Source: an uncultured Hyphomicrobiales bacterium
Lineage (GTDB): Bacteria; Pseudomonadota; Alphaproteobacteria; Rhizobiales; Devosiaceae
Direction of reading: 5' to 3'
DNA length: 64,000 nucleotides
Assembly: GCA_903828145.1 (NCBI GenBank)
Contig: CAIKKY010000028.1
Span: 62,001 to 126,000 of the forward strand
Shown piece by piece: positions 1 through 8,665 of this stretch (within the stretch, counting starts at the first letter, position 1; each line of letters begins with the position of its first letter). Made by a program: the position numbers and the translations under genes. A model generated the notes under the pieces. That model was not told the origin of the DNA, made no database searches, and worked only from the letters and a program-made list of their open reading frames with translations.

Positions 1-167
1 TCATGACGGCCGTGCTGAGCTTTGAGCCCGAAGGCAACAAGACGCGCTACATTGCCCGGGTCCGGCATTTCACCAAAGCCGATCGCGACCAGCATGAGGA
101 GCGGGGCTTCCAGCAGGGCTGGGGCATGGCCACCGAACAGCTCGAAGAGGTTGCCCGCACGCTTTAG
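1..167 (+). CDS. AHSA1/SRPBCC-family protein, C-terminal fragment
   Basis: Only the last 54 or so codons are inside the window; the reading frame is open from the left edge and ends at TAG 165-167. The visible residues (FEPEGNKTRYIARVRH, then ERGFQQGWGMATEQLEEVA) match the C-terminal part of the Activator of Hsp90 ATPase 1-like branch of the SRPBCC/START fold, where a strand with TRYTARV is followed by a long final helix containing GWG. These proteins are small cytoplasmic ligand-binding proteins, often paired with ArsR regulators, but neither partner is visible here. The ATG at position 3 is probably internal, because this motif is normally in the C-terminal half of the family. The family call is from motif recognition only. 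Confidence 0.7.
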   Translation, partial: MTAVLSFEPEGNKTRYIARVRHFTKADRDQHEERGFQQGWGMATEQLEEVARTL

Positions 168-170
168 GCG

Positions 171-195
171 GGAACCTAAGGGCTGCTCTGCCGTT
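171..195 (+). promoter_or_regulatory. EcfG-type (general stress sigma) promoter
   Basis: GGAAC at 171-175 and CGTT at 192-195 are separated by exactly 16 bases. This is the consensus recognised by the alphaproteobacterial general stress sigma factor EcfG/SigT. It lies 44 bases upstream of the ATG of the DUF1328 membrane peptide gene, a family often found in stress regulons. The same exact motif occurs at three other gene starts in this window. Confidence 0.7.
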
Positions 196-238
196 TACCG
201 GCGCGCCGGAGCGTTCCGGCACTCTCGGGGGGAGCGTC

Positions 239-412
239 ATGACCCAATTGCTGATTATTCTCATCGTCATTGCCCTGGTGGCCGGTGCACTGGGCTTTAC
301 CGGCCTCGCGCGCGGCGCGGCGGGGGCAGCCAAGATCGTGTTCGGGATCATGATCGTCGGGATCATCATCCTGGTCCTGATGGTGATTGCAGGCGTCAGG
401 CTCCTGACCTGA
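239..412 (+). CDS. DUF1328 (UPF0391) small membrane protein
   Basis: Encodes 57 residues that are almost entirely two hydrophobic helices (about 3-20 and 32-55) around the short loop GLARGAAGAAKIVFGI. This Gly/Ala-rich loop and the total length match the DUF1328/YtjA family of tiny inner-membrane proteins, whose biochemical function is unknown. The start is ATG 239 preceded by a strong ggggggag ribosome site. An exact EcfG-type promoter lies just upstream, which supports induction under general stress. The gene ends tail-to-tail with the DMT exporter, overlapping it by 17 bases. Confidence 0.85.
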   Translation: MTQLLIILIVIALVAGALGFTGLARGAAGAAKIVFGIMIVGIIILVLMVIAGVRLLT

Positions 413-1295
413 GGGGCTCTGGCCCCGGTTTCGGCTGACGGCTGGCAAGAAATGCGCCGAGGGTCATCAGCACGGCTGCAAGGCCGATTGCCGGGGTGAA
501 CCGGCCCTCTCCGGCGAGGATGAGCAGGCTCGTCGAGAGGATCGGCGCGGCATAGGATACAACCCCAAGCAGCGGCAGGTTGCCGCGCTTCACCCCGATA
601 TCCCAGAAGTAGAACGCAAGACCCACCGGACCGAGCCCGAGGAGTCCGAGCATGCCCCACTGCAGCGCGCCCTGGGGCCAGACCGTCGGTTCGGTGACGC
701 TATGGAGCGCAAAGGCCAGAAAGGCCGTGATGAGGCAGAAGCCGGCCATGGCCTCGCTGGGCACGCGGGGCAGCAGTCGCCACAGCACCGAATAGACGGC
801 CCAGATCACCGCCGCCGCAAGGGCCGCGAGGTAGCCGGGCCATTGGGCCACTGACCCGCTGAGCCCGCCACCGTCAATGATCACGAGTGCCGCCCCGCTA
901 AAGGCGATGAGGCCCCCCAGAGCCGCGTGCCGGGACAGTCTCTCGCCCGGCAGCAGGGCCGAGAACAGCACGATCAGGAGCGGCCACAGGTAGTTGAGGA
1001 GACCCGCCTCAACAGGCGGTGCAGCGCTGAGCGCGAAAAAATAGCACGCGTGGTAGAAAAACAGCCCGCCGACCCCGAGCGCCAGCGTGGGAAGCGGCTG
1101 GCGCAAAGCCCGCAGGCTGGCCCGGGGCCGCAGGATGAACAGCGACACCCCGCCAATGAGAAAGCTGAGCGCGGTGATCTGAAACGGCGGCATGGCGCCT
1201 ACGGCCCGCGTGAGCAGCGCCAGCGACGACCAGAGCAGCACGGCAGCAAAGCCGATGAGTGTGGCGGTCTGGCGCGGGCGGGGCTGGTCGATCAT
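396..1295 (-). CDS. DMT-superfamily (EamA) exporter, YddG-like
   Basis: A 299-residue integral membrane protein with about ten hydrophobic helices arranged as two EamA repeats, the normal size for the drug/metabolite transporter superfamily. The N-terminus (TATLIGFAAVLLWSSLALLTR) resembles the aromatic amino acid exporter YddG more than RhaT or generic EamA members, so export of aromatic amino acids or similar small metabolites is possible. The substrate cannot be assigned from sequence alone. The gene stands alone on the minus strand and its 3' end overlaps the DUF1328 gene by 17 bases. ATG 1295 gives a cytoplasmic N-terminus of normal length. Confidence 0.8.
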   Translation of the reverse strand: MIDQPRPRQTATLIGFAAVLLWSSLALLTRAVGAMPPFQITALSFLIGGVSLFILRPRASLRALRQPLPTLALGVGGLFFYHACYFFALSAAPPVEAGLLNYLWPLLIVLFSALLPGERLSRHAALGGLIAFSGAALVIIDGGGLSGSVAQWPGYLAALAAAVIWAVYSVLWRLLPRVPSEAMAGFCLITAFLAFALHSVTEPTVWPQGALQWGMLGLLGLGPVGLAFYFWDIGVKRGNLPLLGVVSYAAPILSTSLLILAGEGRFTPAIGLAAVLMTLGAFLASRQPKPGPEPLRSGA

Positions 1296-1426
1296 GATCG
1301 GGGTTGTGCCCTGATTTTTTCAGTCGCGAAAGCGGTGGCGGTTAATTGCTCGCAAGGAATATCCGGGTAGGGGTGGACCAGTGGCGTTTTGCCCGGCCGT
1401 CCCCACGCTCCCAGGTTAGGCTCATC

Positions 1427-1753
1427 ATGAGTTTGAGATACCCCGACCTAGAGGCGCAGACGCGCTCGTCCCCCAGCGGATTAGATACGCTGAATGCAGA
1501 ATTGATGGCCGAACGGGCCGCGGCGCTCGGTCACCACGGCCAGGCGGTCCGGAAGGCCCTGGCCGCGCTGCGCCTGGCCGATGCGCCCGGTGTCGACAGC
1601 CAGCAGCGGACCGGGCGGCTCAAGGCAGCCGCGGCAGCCGTCTGGGCCTATTTCGTGCATCGCGAAGCCCTTGGATTGCACGATCACCGCGATGTGATTG
1701 CACTCTACGGTATATCGGGCGAAGTCCTCGCCCGGCTCGGGGCGTTCGATTGA
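1427..1753 (+). CDS. DUF6665-like protein
   Basis: Encodes 108 residues starting at ATG 1427; a longer in-frame start at 1346 adds an Arg-rich, non-conserved leader and is less likely. The body is helical and Ala/Leu-rich, and the end reads AAVWAYFVHREALGLHDHRDVI followed by YGISGEVLARLGA, the signature I associate with the DUF6665 family of small alphaproteobacterial proteins of unknown function. No signal peptide or membrane segment is present, so it should be cytoplasmic. It lies alone between the DMT exporter and the LuxR-type regulator. The family assignment is from memory of the C-terminal motif and is moderate. Confidence 0.6.
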   Translation: MSLRYPDLEAQTRSSPSGLDTLNAELMAERAAALGHHGQAVRKALAALRLADAPGVDSQQRTGRLKAAAAAVWAYFVHREALGLHDHRDVIALYGISGEVLARLGAFD

Positions 1754-1872
1754 GGGTTGTTGACCATCAGCCCGGCAAATATCGCCGATAACCGCTTTGA
1801 CACGCAGGCTGTGTTAGCTCTACGCCGTCGCTGGTCGTCTTCCAGCGACTCTCCCAGGGCAAGGAAGGCCTG

Positions 1873-3165
1873 ATGCTTAGCGAGCGTGTCTATCGGCAAT
1901 CGGGTCTTGCGCTCACGGACCGGGCAACCGGGCCCGCGCTCCTGCCGCCGTTCAGCAAGCTGGCGCTCGATGTGCTGTGGGTCGGGTTTCACATTGATCG
2001 CGCGGCGGTGCGCCGATTTGTGCCCGATCCGCTGCGGCTGACCGATGCGAGCATCGGGATTCTCGGGCTCTATCAGGCGCCGACCGGATCGGGGCTTGCC
2101 CCTTATTGTCGCGGGCTTGTGGGGGTGTCCGTCGAGGGCCAGCCCGGCAGCGGCATTGGCGAGGGCATGTATGTCCTGGGCTCGGTGATGGACGAACCGG
2201 GGGCATCGCGGATGCGCCAGCTCTATTCCAACCCCACCATTGCCGGCACGGCGCGGACTGAATTGATCGATGGGGTGTTGATGGGCGAAGCGTCGGTCAA
2301 TGGCGAGGCCTGGCTCAGGGCCTCGGTGCGCCCGCGTGGGCCGGTGATGCGCGACCGGACCGGCGTCGATACGTTTTTCGGGCTGAGCGAAGCCGGCCTC
2401 ATTCAGCATGTTGATTCCAATGTCTCGGACATTATCGATGCCGAGGCGCTGTCGGTGGAGATCACCGATTCGTCGCCCGACTACATGCGGGCCCTCCGGC
2501 CGCTGGATTTCGTGTTTGCGCTCCATGCCACCAAGGTCAATTCAGTGTGGTCTGAGCCGCGCCTTGTCGGGCGGAGCGCTGCGGCTGACCGGCCTCCGGG
2601 CTCGGGGGGTGAGTTTCTCGACCTCATTGAGGAATCGGGGCGGGCCGCCGCGATTGTGCGGGCCGATGGCACGCTGATTGCCACCAATGGCTCAGCGCGG
2701 CGGCTGCTCGGGCCCCATGGCGGCCAGCGCGGCGACGTGCTGCTGAAGGGGACGGCCGCTGAGCGGCTGGCGTTGCAGCGGGCGCTCAGCATGAGTTTTG
2801 CCCGCAAGGGACCGCGCGTCACCGATCCGGTGGCGCTCAGCGGACCGGAGGGTGGGGTGCTGCTCGCCCATGTGCTGCCGCTCGACCATGGGGCCGTGCC
2901 CGATCGGGCGCTGGTTCTGCTCACCGATCCGCACGGGCCGGAGCGGCATGATGCGACGCGCATTCTGCAGCTGTTCGGTCTCACGCTTGCCGAAGCGCGG
3001 CTCGCGGCGCTGATCGGCTCGGGGCAGGATACGCGCGCTGCCGCCACGCAGCTCAGCATCACCCCGCACACAGCGCGATCCACCATGAAGGCTGTCTATG
3101 ACAAGCTCGGCATCCGCAAGCAGTCGGAGCTGGGGCACTTCGTGGCGCGGTTACAGCACTTCTGA
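1873..3165 (+). CDS. Acetoacetate decarboxylase-like / PAS / LuxR-type HTH regulator
   Basis: A 430-residue protein with three apparent parts. Residues about 20-235 look like the acetoacetate decarboxylase (ADC) beta-barrel fold: LWVGFHIDRAAVRRFVPDPL, LVGVSVEG and a glycine-rich GIGEGMYVLG strand. The Lys-Lys active-site motif of true ADC (PKK) is absent, so this part probably binds a ligand rather than decarboxylates. Residues about 247-345 look like a PAS sensor (ESGRAAAIVRADGTLIATN). Residues about 365-430 are a LuxR-type helix-turn-helix (GLTLAEARLAALI, then ITPHTARSTMKAVYDKLGIRKQSEL). PAS-LuxR proteins with this C-terminus are common in alphaproteobacteria; fusion to an ADC-like domain is unusual. 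Start at ATG 1873 after an aaggaag-like site. No clear target operon lies next to it. Confidence 0.65.
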   Translation: MLSERVYRQSGLALTDRATGPALLPPFSKLALDVLWVGFHIDRAAVRRFVPDPLRLTDASIGILGLYQAPTGSGLAPYCRGLVGVSVEGQPGSGIGEGMYVLGSVMDEPGASRMRQLYSNPTIAGTARTELIDGVLMGEASVNGEAWLRASVRPRGPVMRDRTGVDTFFGLSEAGLIQHVDSNVSDIIDAEALSVEITDSSPDYMRALRPLDFVFALHATKVNSVWSEPRLVGRSAAADRPPGSGGEFLDLIEESGRAAAIVRADGTLIATNGSARRLLGPHGGQRGDVLLKGTAAERLALQRALSMSFARKGPRVTDPVALSGPEGGVLLAHVLPLDHGAVPDRALVLLTDPHGPERHDATRILQLFGLTLAEARLAALIGSGQDTRAAATQLSITPHTARSTMKAVYDKLGIRKQSELGHFVARLQHF

Positions 3166-3258
3166 CCAATATAGGGTGGAGTGCCCCCTATTTGCGGGGT
3201 GCGGCGCGGCGACCCGACCGGGCAGAGTCGAGCGGTCGCAGATCGAAGGAGCGCTCCA

Positions 3259-3525
3259 GTGCTCGACACTCTCACCCCCGCCCGTCCCCGCCGCTTCAAA
3301 CCCCAGACCGGGCTTACGGTCGGCGCGCTGATCGCCCTGCTCAAGACTTTCGAGCCCGGCGCACAGGTGCTGGTGCGCGGGGAACATGGCGGGCTCGATG
3401 TGGTGCTCGACCTGCACAGTGCACCCGTACGGCTCAATGTGAACCGCGCCGAGGGCTTTGGCCCGCATGAACTGGCGTCGGCCGATGAAGAGGCCGACGG
3501 GCTGGCGGTGGTGGTGCAGGTCTAG
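3259..3525 (+). CDS. Hypothetical small acidic protein
   Basis: Encodes 88 residues from GTG 3259, chosen because aagga at 3246-3250 lies 8 bases upstream; earlier in-frame starts have no ribosome site. The core reads LTVGALIALLKTFEPGAQVLV then EHGGLDVVLDLH, a pattern of one helix followed by two strands seen in many short uncharacterised proteobacterial proteins. No membrane segment or signal peptide is present. It follows the LuxR-type regulator by about 90 bases on the same strand and ends 14 bases before the convergent cfa gene. I do not recognise a function. Confidence 0.5.
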   Translation: MLDTLTPARPRRFKPQTGLTVGALIALLKTFEPGAQVLVRGEHGGLDVVLDLHSAPVRLNVNRAEGFGPHELASADEEADGLAVVVQV

Positions 3526-3539
3526 CCCCGCCGATTGCT

Positions 3540-4652
3540 TCATCTTTGCGTGACATAACCTTCAGGCACGCCGCGGGTGGCGAGCACAACCTGCCATACC
3601 TGCAGCACCCGCGCCCGAAAGCCGCCGGCGCAGACGAGGAGGTAATATTCCCACATGCGGTAAAACCGCCGGTCAGCCTCGGTTTGGGGCGTCGGCCAAT
3701 TTGCGGTGAAATTGCGGTGCCAGGCGCACAGCGTCCTGTCGTAGTGCGGGCCGATATTGTGCACGTCGATGACGCTGAACAGCCCGTCAATACCGGCGCC
3801 GATCTGGGCCATCGACGGAATGACACCGCCGGGGAAAATGTATTTTTCGAGCCAGGGGTCGATGGTTTCGCTGCTGCGCTGGTCGCCCACCGTATGCAGC
3901 ATGAACAGGCCATCATCAGCGATCACCGCGCGTGCCTTTTCGAAATAGGCGCGGTGGTTTTTGTGGCCCACATGTTCGAACATGCCCATGGACACAACAT
4001 GGTCGGCCCGGCCCTCAAACTCGCGATAATCCTTCACCTGAAACTCGATGGGCAGGTGCGCGTAGCGTTGGCGACCATAGGCGGCCTGATCGGGCGATAC
4101 GGTGACGCCCACGCAGCGCGCGCCATAGCGTTCAGCGGCAAAGCCCATGAAGGCGCCCCAGCCGCAACCGATATCCCACACGGTGTCGCCCGGTTTCAGC
4201 CCGATCTTGCGGCAGACGAGATCGAGCTTCGCCTCCTGGGCGGCATCGATCGTGGTGACACCTTCCGGCCAATAGCCGCATGAACCGGTCATGCGGTCAT
4301 CGAGCGAGGCGCGATAGGCCTCGGTCTCGGCATAATGCAGAGCCGCCACCCGCCGGGAGCGGCCGATATCCTGCATGTTGAACAGTCTGGCCTGAAGCAC
4401 CTGCCAGATGAGGTGGGGCGTGACGCGCACCCCTTCGGGCACTTTGGAGCGCAGCACCCTGTTGAAGAATTCGGGCATGTCGGGGACATCCCACAGCCCC
4501 TCCATATAGGCCTCGCCCAGCCCGAGCGTGCCGCGCGCAAAAAGATATTGCCAGAAGCGCGGCGAATGGACCTGCGGGTCCCAGGCGCGTGACCCGTTGA
4601 TGGTGATATCGGCCGCTTCAAGCAGCTGAACCATGTCGCGTGTCGGCTGCAT
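3540..4652 (-). CDS. cfa: Cyclopropane-fatty-acyl-phospholipid synthase
   Basis: A 370-residue methyltransferase, close to E. coli Cfa (382). It would transfer a methylene group from S-adenosylmethionine to the cis double bond of unsaturated acyl chains in membrane phospholipids. Visible marks are the N-terminal lipid-binding region (GTLGLGEAYMEGLWDVPD), the SAM-binding loop VWDIGCGWGAFM, VTVSPDQAAYGRQR, and the family motifs MGMFEHVGHKNHRAYF and EKYIFPGGVIPSM. Start at ATG 4652 after a strong agggggg site. It is monocistronic and convergent with the small gene at 3259. Cyclopropane lipids are usually made in stationary phase and under acid stress, but no stress promoter is obvious upstream here. 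Confidence 0.95.
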   Translation of the reverse strand: MQPTRDMVQLLEAADITINGSRAWDPQVHSPRFWQYLFARGTLGLGEAYMEGLWDVPDMPEFFNRVLRSKVPEGVRVTPHLIWQVLQARLFNMQDIGRSRRVAALHYAETEAYRASLDDRMTGSCGYWPEGVTTIDAAQEAKLDLVCRKIGLKPGDTVWDIGCGWGAFMGFAAERYGARCVGVTVSPDQAAYGRQRYAHLPIEFQVKDYREFEGRADHVVSMGMFEHVGHKNHRAYFEKARAVIADDGLFMLHTVGDQRSSETIDPWLEKYIFPGGVIPSMAQIGAGIDGLFSVIDVHNIGPHYDRTLCAWHRNFTANWPTPQTEADRRFYRMWEYYLLVCAGGFRARVLQVWQVVLATRGVPEGYVTQR

Positions 4653-4795
4653 TGGACCCCCCTAAAATCCCTGCGTCTTGAGTGCAAGGCGGATTGAGGG
4701 GGAAGTCAAGGGTTTCAAATCCATGCCGGGGGCGGAGCGGCCCGGCCCCCGAACGACTTGTATCGGGACGGCGATCAGCCGGTGGAGGCAGGTGC

Positions 4796-5680
4796 ATGAA
4801 GTGGCAGGATCGGGCACGCAGCGCGCATGTAGAGGATCGACGGGCCCAGGGCGGCGGCGGGCTTGGGCCGCTCGGCGGCGGGCCGGGCGGCTTCCGCATT
4901 CCGATTGGGCGGCGAACCGGCGGGCTTGGGATTGTGGGCACGATCGTGGTGCTCGGGCTTGTATGGCTGTTGAGTGGGCAGAACCCCATCGACGTGCTGA
5001 ATGGCGGCGGCACGACGCCCGCGAGCTGGGCCCCCCCGCAAGGGGCTAATCAGGATCAGCTCGCCGGGTTCGTCTCCGTGGTCACCAAGGATACCGAGGA
5101 TTTATGGACCAAGGTGTTTGCGGCCAATAGCCAGACCTATGATCCGCCGACGCTGGTGCTGTTTACGGGCGCCACCGCTTCGAGCTGCGGCGACGCGCAG
5201 GCCTCCGCAGGTCCGTTTTATTGCCCGGTAGACCGGAAAGTTTATGTCGATCTTGGATTTTACGACCAGTTGCGCCAGCAGTTTGGCGCCCCCGGCGATT
5301 TTGCCGAGGCCTATGTGATAGCCCATGAGGTGGGCCATCATGTGCAGAACCTCCTGGGGGTCCTTCCCGAATTCACCGCCCGGCGACCGGCCATGAGCCC
5401 CTCGGAGGCCAATGCCTATTCGGTGCGCGTTGAATTGCAGGCCGATTGCTACGCGGGGGTCTGGGCCAATTTCGCGCAGAAAATGAACTACCTCGATACC
5501 GGCGACACTGAAGAGGCCATCAACGCTGCCAATGCGATTGGCGACGATACGCTGACGGGCGGGCAGGTCGCTCCGCGCAATTTCACCCATGGCACCGCCG
5601 AGCAGCGGATGCACTGGCTGAAAGTGGGCCTGTCGACCGGCGATATCCGCGCCTGCGATACCTTTGTGGGGAGCGTCTAG
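4796..5680 (+). CDS. ypfJ: Neutral zinc metallopeptidase, YpfJ family
   Basis: Encodes 294 residues. ATG 4796 is chosen over an upstream in-frame start because ggagg at 4784-4788 sits 7 bases before it and because MKWQDRARSAHVEDRR is the usual start of this family. A glycine-rich stretch is followed by one transmembrane helix (GIVGTIVVLGLVWLL, about 47-61), then a soluble periplasmic domain with the HEXXH zinc motif in YVIAHEVGHHVQNLLG and the downstream EADCYAG-type segment ELQADCYAGVWAN, which supplies the third ligand. The substrate is unknown. The stop overlaps the last codon of convergent carA by 3 bases. Confidence 0.9.
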   Translation: MKWQDRARSAHVEDRRAQGGGGLGPLGGGPGGFRIPIGRRTGGLGIVGTIVVLGLVWLLSGQNPIDVLNGGGTTPASWAPPQGANQDQLAGFVSVVTKDTEDLWTKVFAANSQTYDPPTLVLFTGATASSCGDAQASAGPFYCPVDRKVYVDLGFYDQLRQQFGAPGDFAEAYVIAHEVGHHVQNLLGVLPEFTARRPAMSPSEANAYSVRVELQADCYAGVWANFAQKMNYLDTGDTEEAINAANAIGDDTLTGGQVAPRNFTHGTAEQRMHWLKVGLSTGDIRACDTFVGSV

Positions 5681-6888
5681 GCGTCCTCGCCCGGGGCGAC
5701 ATGCTCGCGCTTCAGCGGCAGGCCTTTTTGCGCGCGCACGAGGTTTAAAAAGCGCGTGAACAGATAATGGCTGTCATGCGGGCCGGGATTGGCCTCGGGG
5801 TGGTACTGCACCGAGAAGATCGGCTTGCCATCCACCGCGAGCCCGGCGTTCGAGCCGTCGAACAGCGAGACATGGGTCTCGGTCACGCCCTGGGGCAGGG
5901 TTGCGGTATCCACGGCAAAGCCATGGTTCATCGAGGTGATTTCCACCTTGCCGGTGGTCAGGTCTTTCACCGGGTGATTGGCGCCATGGTGGCCCTGATG
6001 CATCTTCTGGGTGCGAGCGCCGACGGCCAGTCCGAGCAGCTGATGGCCAAGGCAGATGCCGAAGATCGGCTTGCCGCTGTCCATCAGGTCGCGAATGGTT
6101 TTGACGGCGTATTGGCCGGTAGCTGCCGGATCGCCAGGGCCATTGGAGAGGAACACGGCATCGGGGTTGTGCGCGAGCACATCGCGGGCCGTGGCGGTGG
6201 CGGGAACCACCGTGACCCGCGCGCCTTCGCCGGCCAATTGCCGCAGGATGTTGCGCTTGGCGCCAAAATCGATGGCGACGACATGGAACTGCGGCTTGTC
6301 GAGCCGGCCATAGCCTTCGTCCAGCGTCCAGGGAGTCTCGTCCCAGCTGTAGGTCTGGGTGGTCGACACGTCCTTGGCGAGGTCCAGCCCTTCGAGCCCC
6401 GGGAAGGCGTTCAGTTCGCCCTGCATCGAGGCGAGGTCGAACTGCCCGGTCGGCTCATGGGCGATCACGCCATCGGGCATGCCCTTTTCGCGGATCATGG
6501 CGGTCAGGGCGCGGGTATCCACCCCGGTGATGCCGACAATGCCGCGCTTTTTCAGCCACGCATCCAGCTTGTCGAGTGCGCGGTAATTGGACGGGTTGGT
6601 GATGTCGGCGCGCAGCACGCAGCCGCGCACGCCCGAGAGTGCCGCCATGTTGACGGTCTCGATGTCCTCATCATTGGTGCCGACATTGCCGATATGGGGG
6701 AAGGTGAAGGTGATGATCTGCCCGGCATAGGACGGGTCGGTCAGGATTTCCTGATAGCCGGTCATGGCGGTGTTGAAACACACTTCGCCGGCCGCATGGC
6801 CAATGGCCCCGATTCCCTGGCCCTCAATGCGGGTGCCGTCCCTCAGGATCAACAGGGCGGTCGCGGGCTTCTGCTGCCAGCCGGTCAT
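5677..6888 (-). CDS. carA: Carbamoyl-phosphate synthase small subunit
   Basis: A 403-residue glutamine amidotransferase subunit that hydrolyses glutamine and passes ammonia to CarB for carbamoyl phosphate, the precursor of arginine and pyrimidines. The N-terminal CarA-specific domain contains EVCFNTAMTGYQEILTDPSYAGQI. The class I GATase domain shows FLSNGPGDPAA, the nucleophile loop GICLGHQLLGLA and the His/Glu pair in SVQYHPEANPGPHD. Length is normal for alphaproteobacteria. carB is not in the window, as is common in this class where the two genes are unlinked. It is divergent from the YqeY gene, sharing a 138-base intergenic region. Confidence 0.97.
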   Translation of the reverse strand: MTGWQQKPATALLILRDGTRIEGQGIGAIGHAAGEVCFNTAMTGYQEILTDPSYAGQIITFTFPHIGNVGTNDEDIETVNMAALSGVRGCVLRADITNPSNYRALDKLDAWLKKRGIVGITGVDTRALTAMIREKGMPDGVIAHEPTGQFDLASMQGELNAFPGLEGLDLAKDVSTTQTYSWDETPWTLDEGYGRLDKPQFHVVAIDFGAKRNILRQLAGEGARVTVVPATATARDVLAHNPDAVFLSNGPGDPAATGQYAVKTIRDLMDSGKPIFGICLGHQLLGLAVGARTQKMHQGHHGANHPVKDLTTGKVEITSMNHGFAVDTATLPQGVTETHVSLFDGSNAGLAVDGKPIFSVQYHPEANPGPHDSHYLFTRFLNLVRAQKGLPLKREHVAPGEDA

Positions 6889-7026
6889 GGGCGGGATCTC
6901 CAGTTGGGTCGGGCGATGTCGGTTGAGCGCTTGCCATAGAAGGGGCGCTGCCGAAGCGCAAGTGGCGCGCGATCAGTTTTGCGCTATATGGGGACGAAAC
7001 CGCTACAGTCAAAAAGGAAACGTGCC

Positions 7027-7476
7027 ATGCGCGAGGCGATTGCCGAAGGCTACAAAGCCGCACTCAAAGCCGGGGACAAGCGCCGCACGGCGACGCTCCG
7101 TGCCGTCAATGCCGCCATCAAGGACAAGGACATTGAAGCGCGCGGCGCCGGTAAGCCGCCCTTGTCGGATGAAGATGCGCTGGTCATGGTGCAGAAGATG
7201 GTGAAGCAGCGCGAGGAATCGCTCGCGATTTTCACCGAAGCTGGCCGCGAGGATCTCGCCCTGGTCGAGCGCGAAGAAATCGCCATTCTCGCCGAATTCC
7301 TGCCCAAGGCGCTGAGCCCCGACGAGCTGGCCGCCGCGATTACCGCGGCGATTGCCGCCACCGGTGCCGCAGGCGGCAAGGACATGGGAAAAGTCATTGC
7401 CGAGCTTAAGGCGAAATACCCCGGCCGGATCGATTTTTCCAAGGCCTCGGGCGCGGTGAAGGCCGCGCTCGGCTGA
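7027..7476 (+). CDS. GatB/YqeY domain-containing protein
   Basis: Encodes 149 residues. ATG 7027 is preferred to 6979 because aaaagga at 7012-7018 precedes it and because MREAIAEGYKAALKAGDKRR matches the family start. The rest is an all-helical YqeY fold: TLRAVNAAIKDKDIEARG, the acidic segment DEDALVMVQKMVKQREES, and the tail domain GKDMGKVIAELKAKYPGRIDFSKAS that is homologous to the tRNA-binding tail of GatB. The family is thought to interact with tRNA or tRNA-dependent amidation, but its exact job is not settled. Position opposite carA and upstream of dnaG/rpoD is a conserved arrangement in Hyphomicrobiales. Confidence 0.9.
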   Translation: MREAIAEGYKAALKAGDKRRTATLRAVNAAIKDKDIEARGAGKPPLSDEDALVMVQKMVKQREESLAIFTEAGREDLALVEREEIAILAEFLPKALSPDELAAAITAAIAATGAAGGKDMGKVIAELKAKYPGRIDFSKASGAVKAALG

Positions 7477-7480
7477 GGCT

Positions 7481-8632
7481 CTAGCGGCGGCGATCAAGCC
7501 GCCAGCTGAGGAGCGCCACGCCAAAGGCGAGCGTGCTCGACAAAGCGCTGACGCCGGGCAATAGGGCATAGCCCACCCCGGCGGACAGCAGCAGGGCTCC
7601 GATCCCGGCGCCGCTGGCGATGCCGACGTTGAAGGCGGTGGACAGAAGCGCCGAAGCAAAGTTCGGGGCTTTGTGCGCGGCATGCAGCACGCGGGCCTGC
7701 AAGGGTGTGGAAAAGGCAAAGCCCAGGGCCGAGGTGACCAGAAGGTTGACCGTCATGGCGGCGGCATGGGGCGCGGTCAGCAGCATCAGGGCGTAGCTCA
7801 CGGCCTGTGCTGCCAGCACGCCGAGGAGGAACGGCATGGCCTTCCAGTCGGTGCCGCGACCACCGAGCCAGATGCCAAAGGTCGAGCCCACCCCGCCCAG
7901 CAGCAGGTAGAGCGGAATGAGCCCCGGATCTAGCCTCGTCACGGTGAGGAGGATCGGCACCTGATAGGTGGCAAAGGCGAGAGCGCCGGTCATGACGAGC
8001 GCGATGGTGATGTAACTCAGCCAGACTTCGTGGTGGCGCAGCTCGCGCAGTTCGGTGGCAAAGGCAGCGCGCGGCGGCGCATCAGCCCGCGCAGGCGGCA
8101 GCTTGAAGATCAGGGCGAGGGTTGCAATGATACCGAGCACACCGACGGCCAGAAAGCTCATGCGCCAGCCGCCAAATTGGGCAATGGCGGTTCCGGCCGG
8201 CAGGCCGAGCAGATTGGCCACGGTAATGCCGCCGACAAACAGCGAAAAGGCGCTGCCCTGCTTTTCGCGCGGCACGAGCGCAACCAGCACCACATTGCCT
8301 GCGCCGAAGAACACGCCATGGGAGGCCGCGGCGACGAGGCGGGCGAGCAGCAGGGTGAAATAATCCGGCGCAACAGCGCAAAGCCCCTGCGCGAGCGTGA
8401 ACAGCAGCATGATGCCGATCAGCGCAGCGCGCTGGGAAAACCGGGCCGTGAAAATGGACAGGGCCGGACCGCCCACGGCCACCCCCGAGGCATAGGCGGT
8501 GACGAGCAGTCCCGCGACCGGGATCGAGACGCCAAGATCGCCAGCGAGGGTTGGCAGGATCCCGGAAATGATGAATTCGGCAGTGCCCACGGCAAAGGCA
8601 GCAACCGCCAGCACGTAAATGGCGATAGGCAC
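7481..8632 (-). CDS. MFS transporter, DHA1/AraJ-like exporter
   Basis: Starts at GTG 8632 (VPIAIYVLAVAAFAVGTAEF), 5 bases after a gagg site; the upstream extension of the open frame runs through a tandem repeat and is not coding. The 383-residue product has about twelve hydrophobic helices and the opening AVGTAEFIISGILPTLAGDLGV that marks the AraJ/YdhP/chloramphenicol-efflux branch of the major facilitator superfamily. Members export sugars or drugs; substrate is unknown. The TM2-3 loop reads IFTARFSQRAAL, a degenerate version of the MFS motif A. It converges on YqeY with a 4-base gap. Confidence 0.85.
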   Translation of the reverse strand: MPIAIYVLAVAAFAVGTAEFIISGILPTLAGDLGVSIPVAGLLVTAYASGVAVGGPALSIFTARFSQRAALIGIMLLFTLAQGLCAVAPDYFTLLLARLVAAASHGVFFGAGNVVLVALVPREKQGSAFSLFVGGITVANLLGLPAGTAIAQFGGWRMSFLAVGVLGIIATLALIFKLPPARADAPPRAAFATELRELRHHEVWLSYITIALVMTGALAFATYQVPILLTVTRLDPGLIPLYLLLGGVGSTFGIWLGGRGTDWKAMPFLLGVLAAQAVSYALMLLTAPHAAAMTVNLLVTSALGFAFSTPLQARVLHAAHKAPNFASALLSTAFNVGIASGAGIGALLLSAGVGYALLPGVSALSSTLAFGVALLSWRLDRRR

Positions 8633-8665
8633 GGGAACCTCAATAAACGGTGGCGCGACTCGGTG

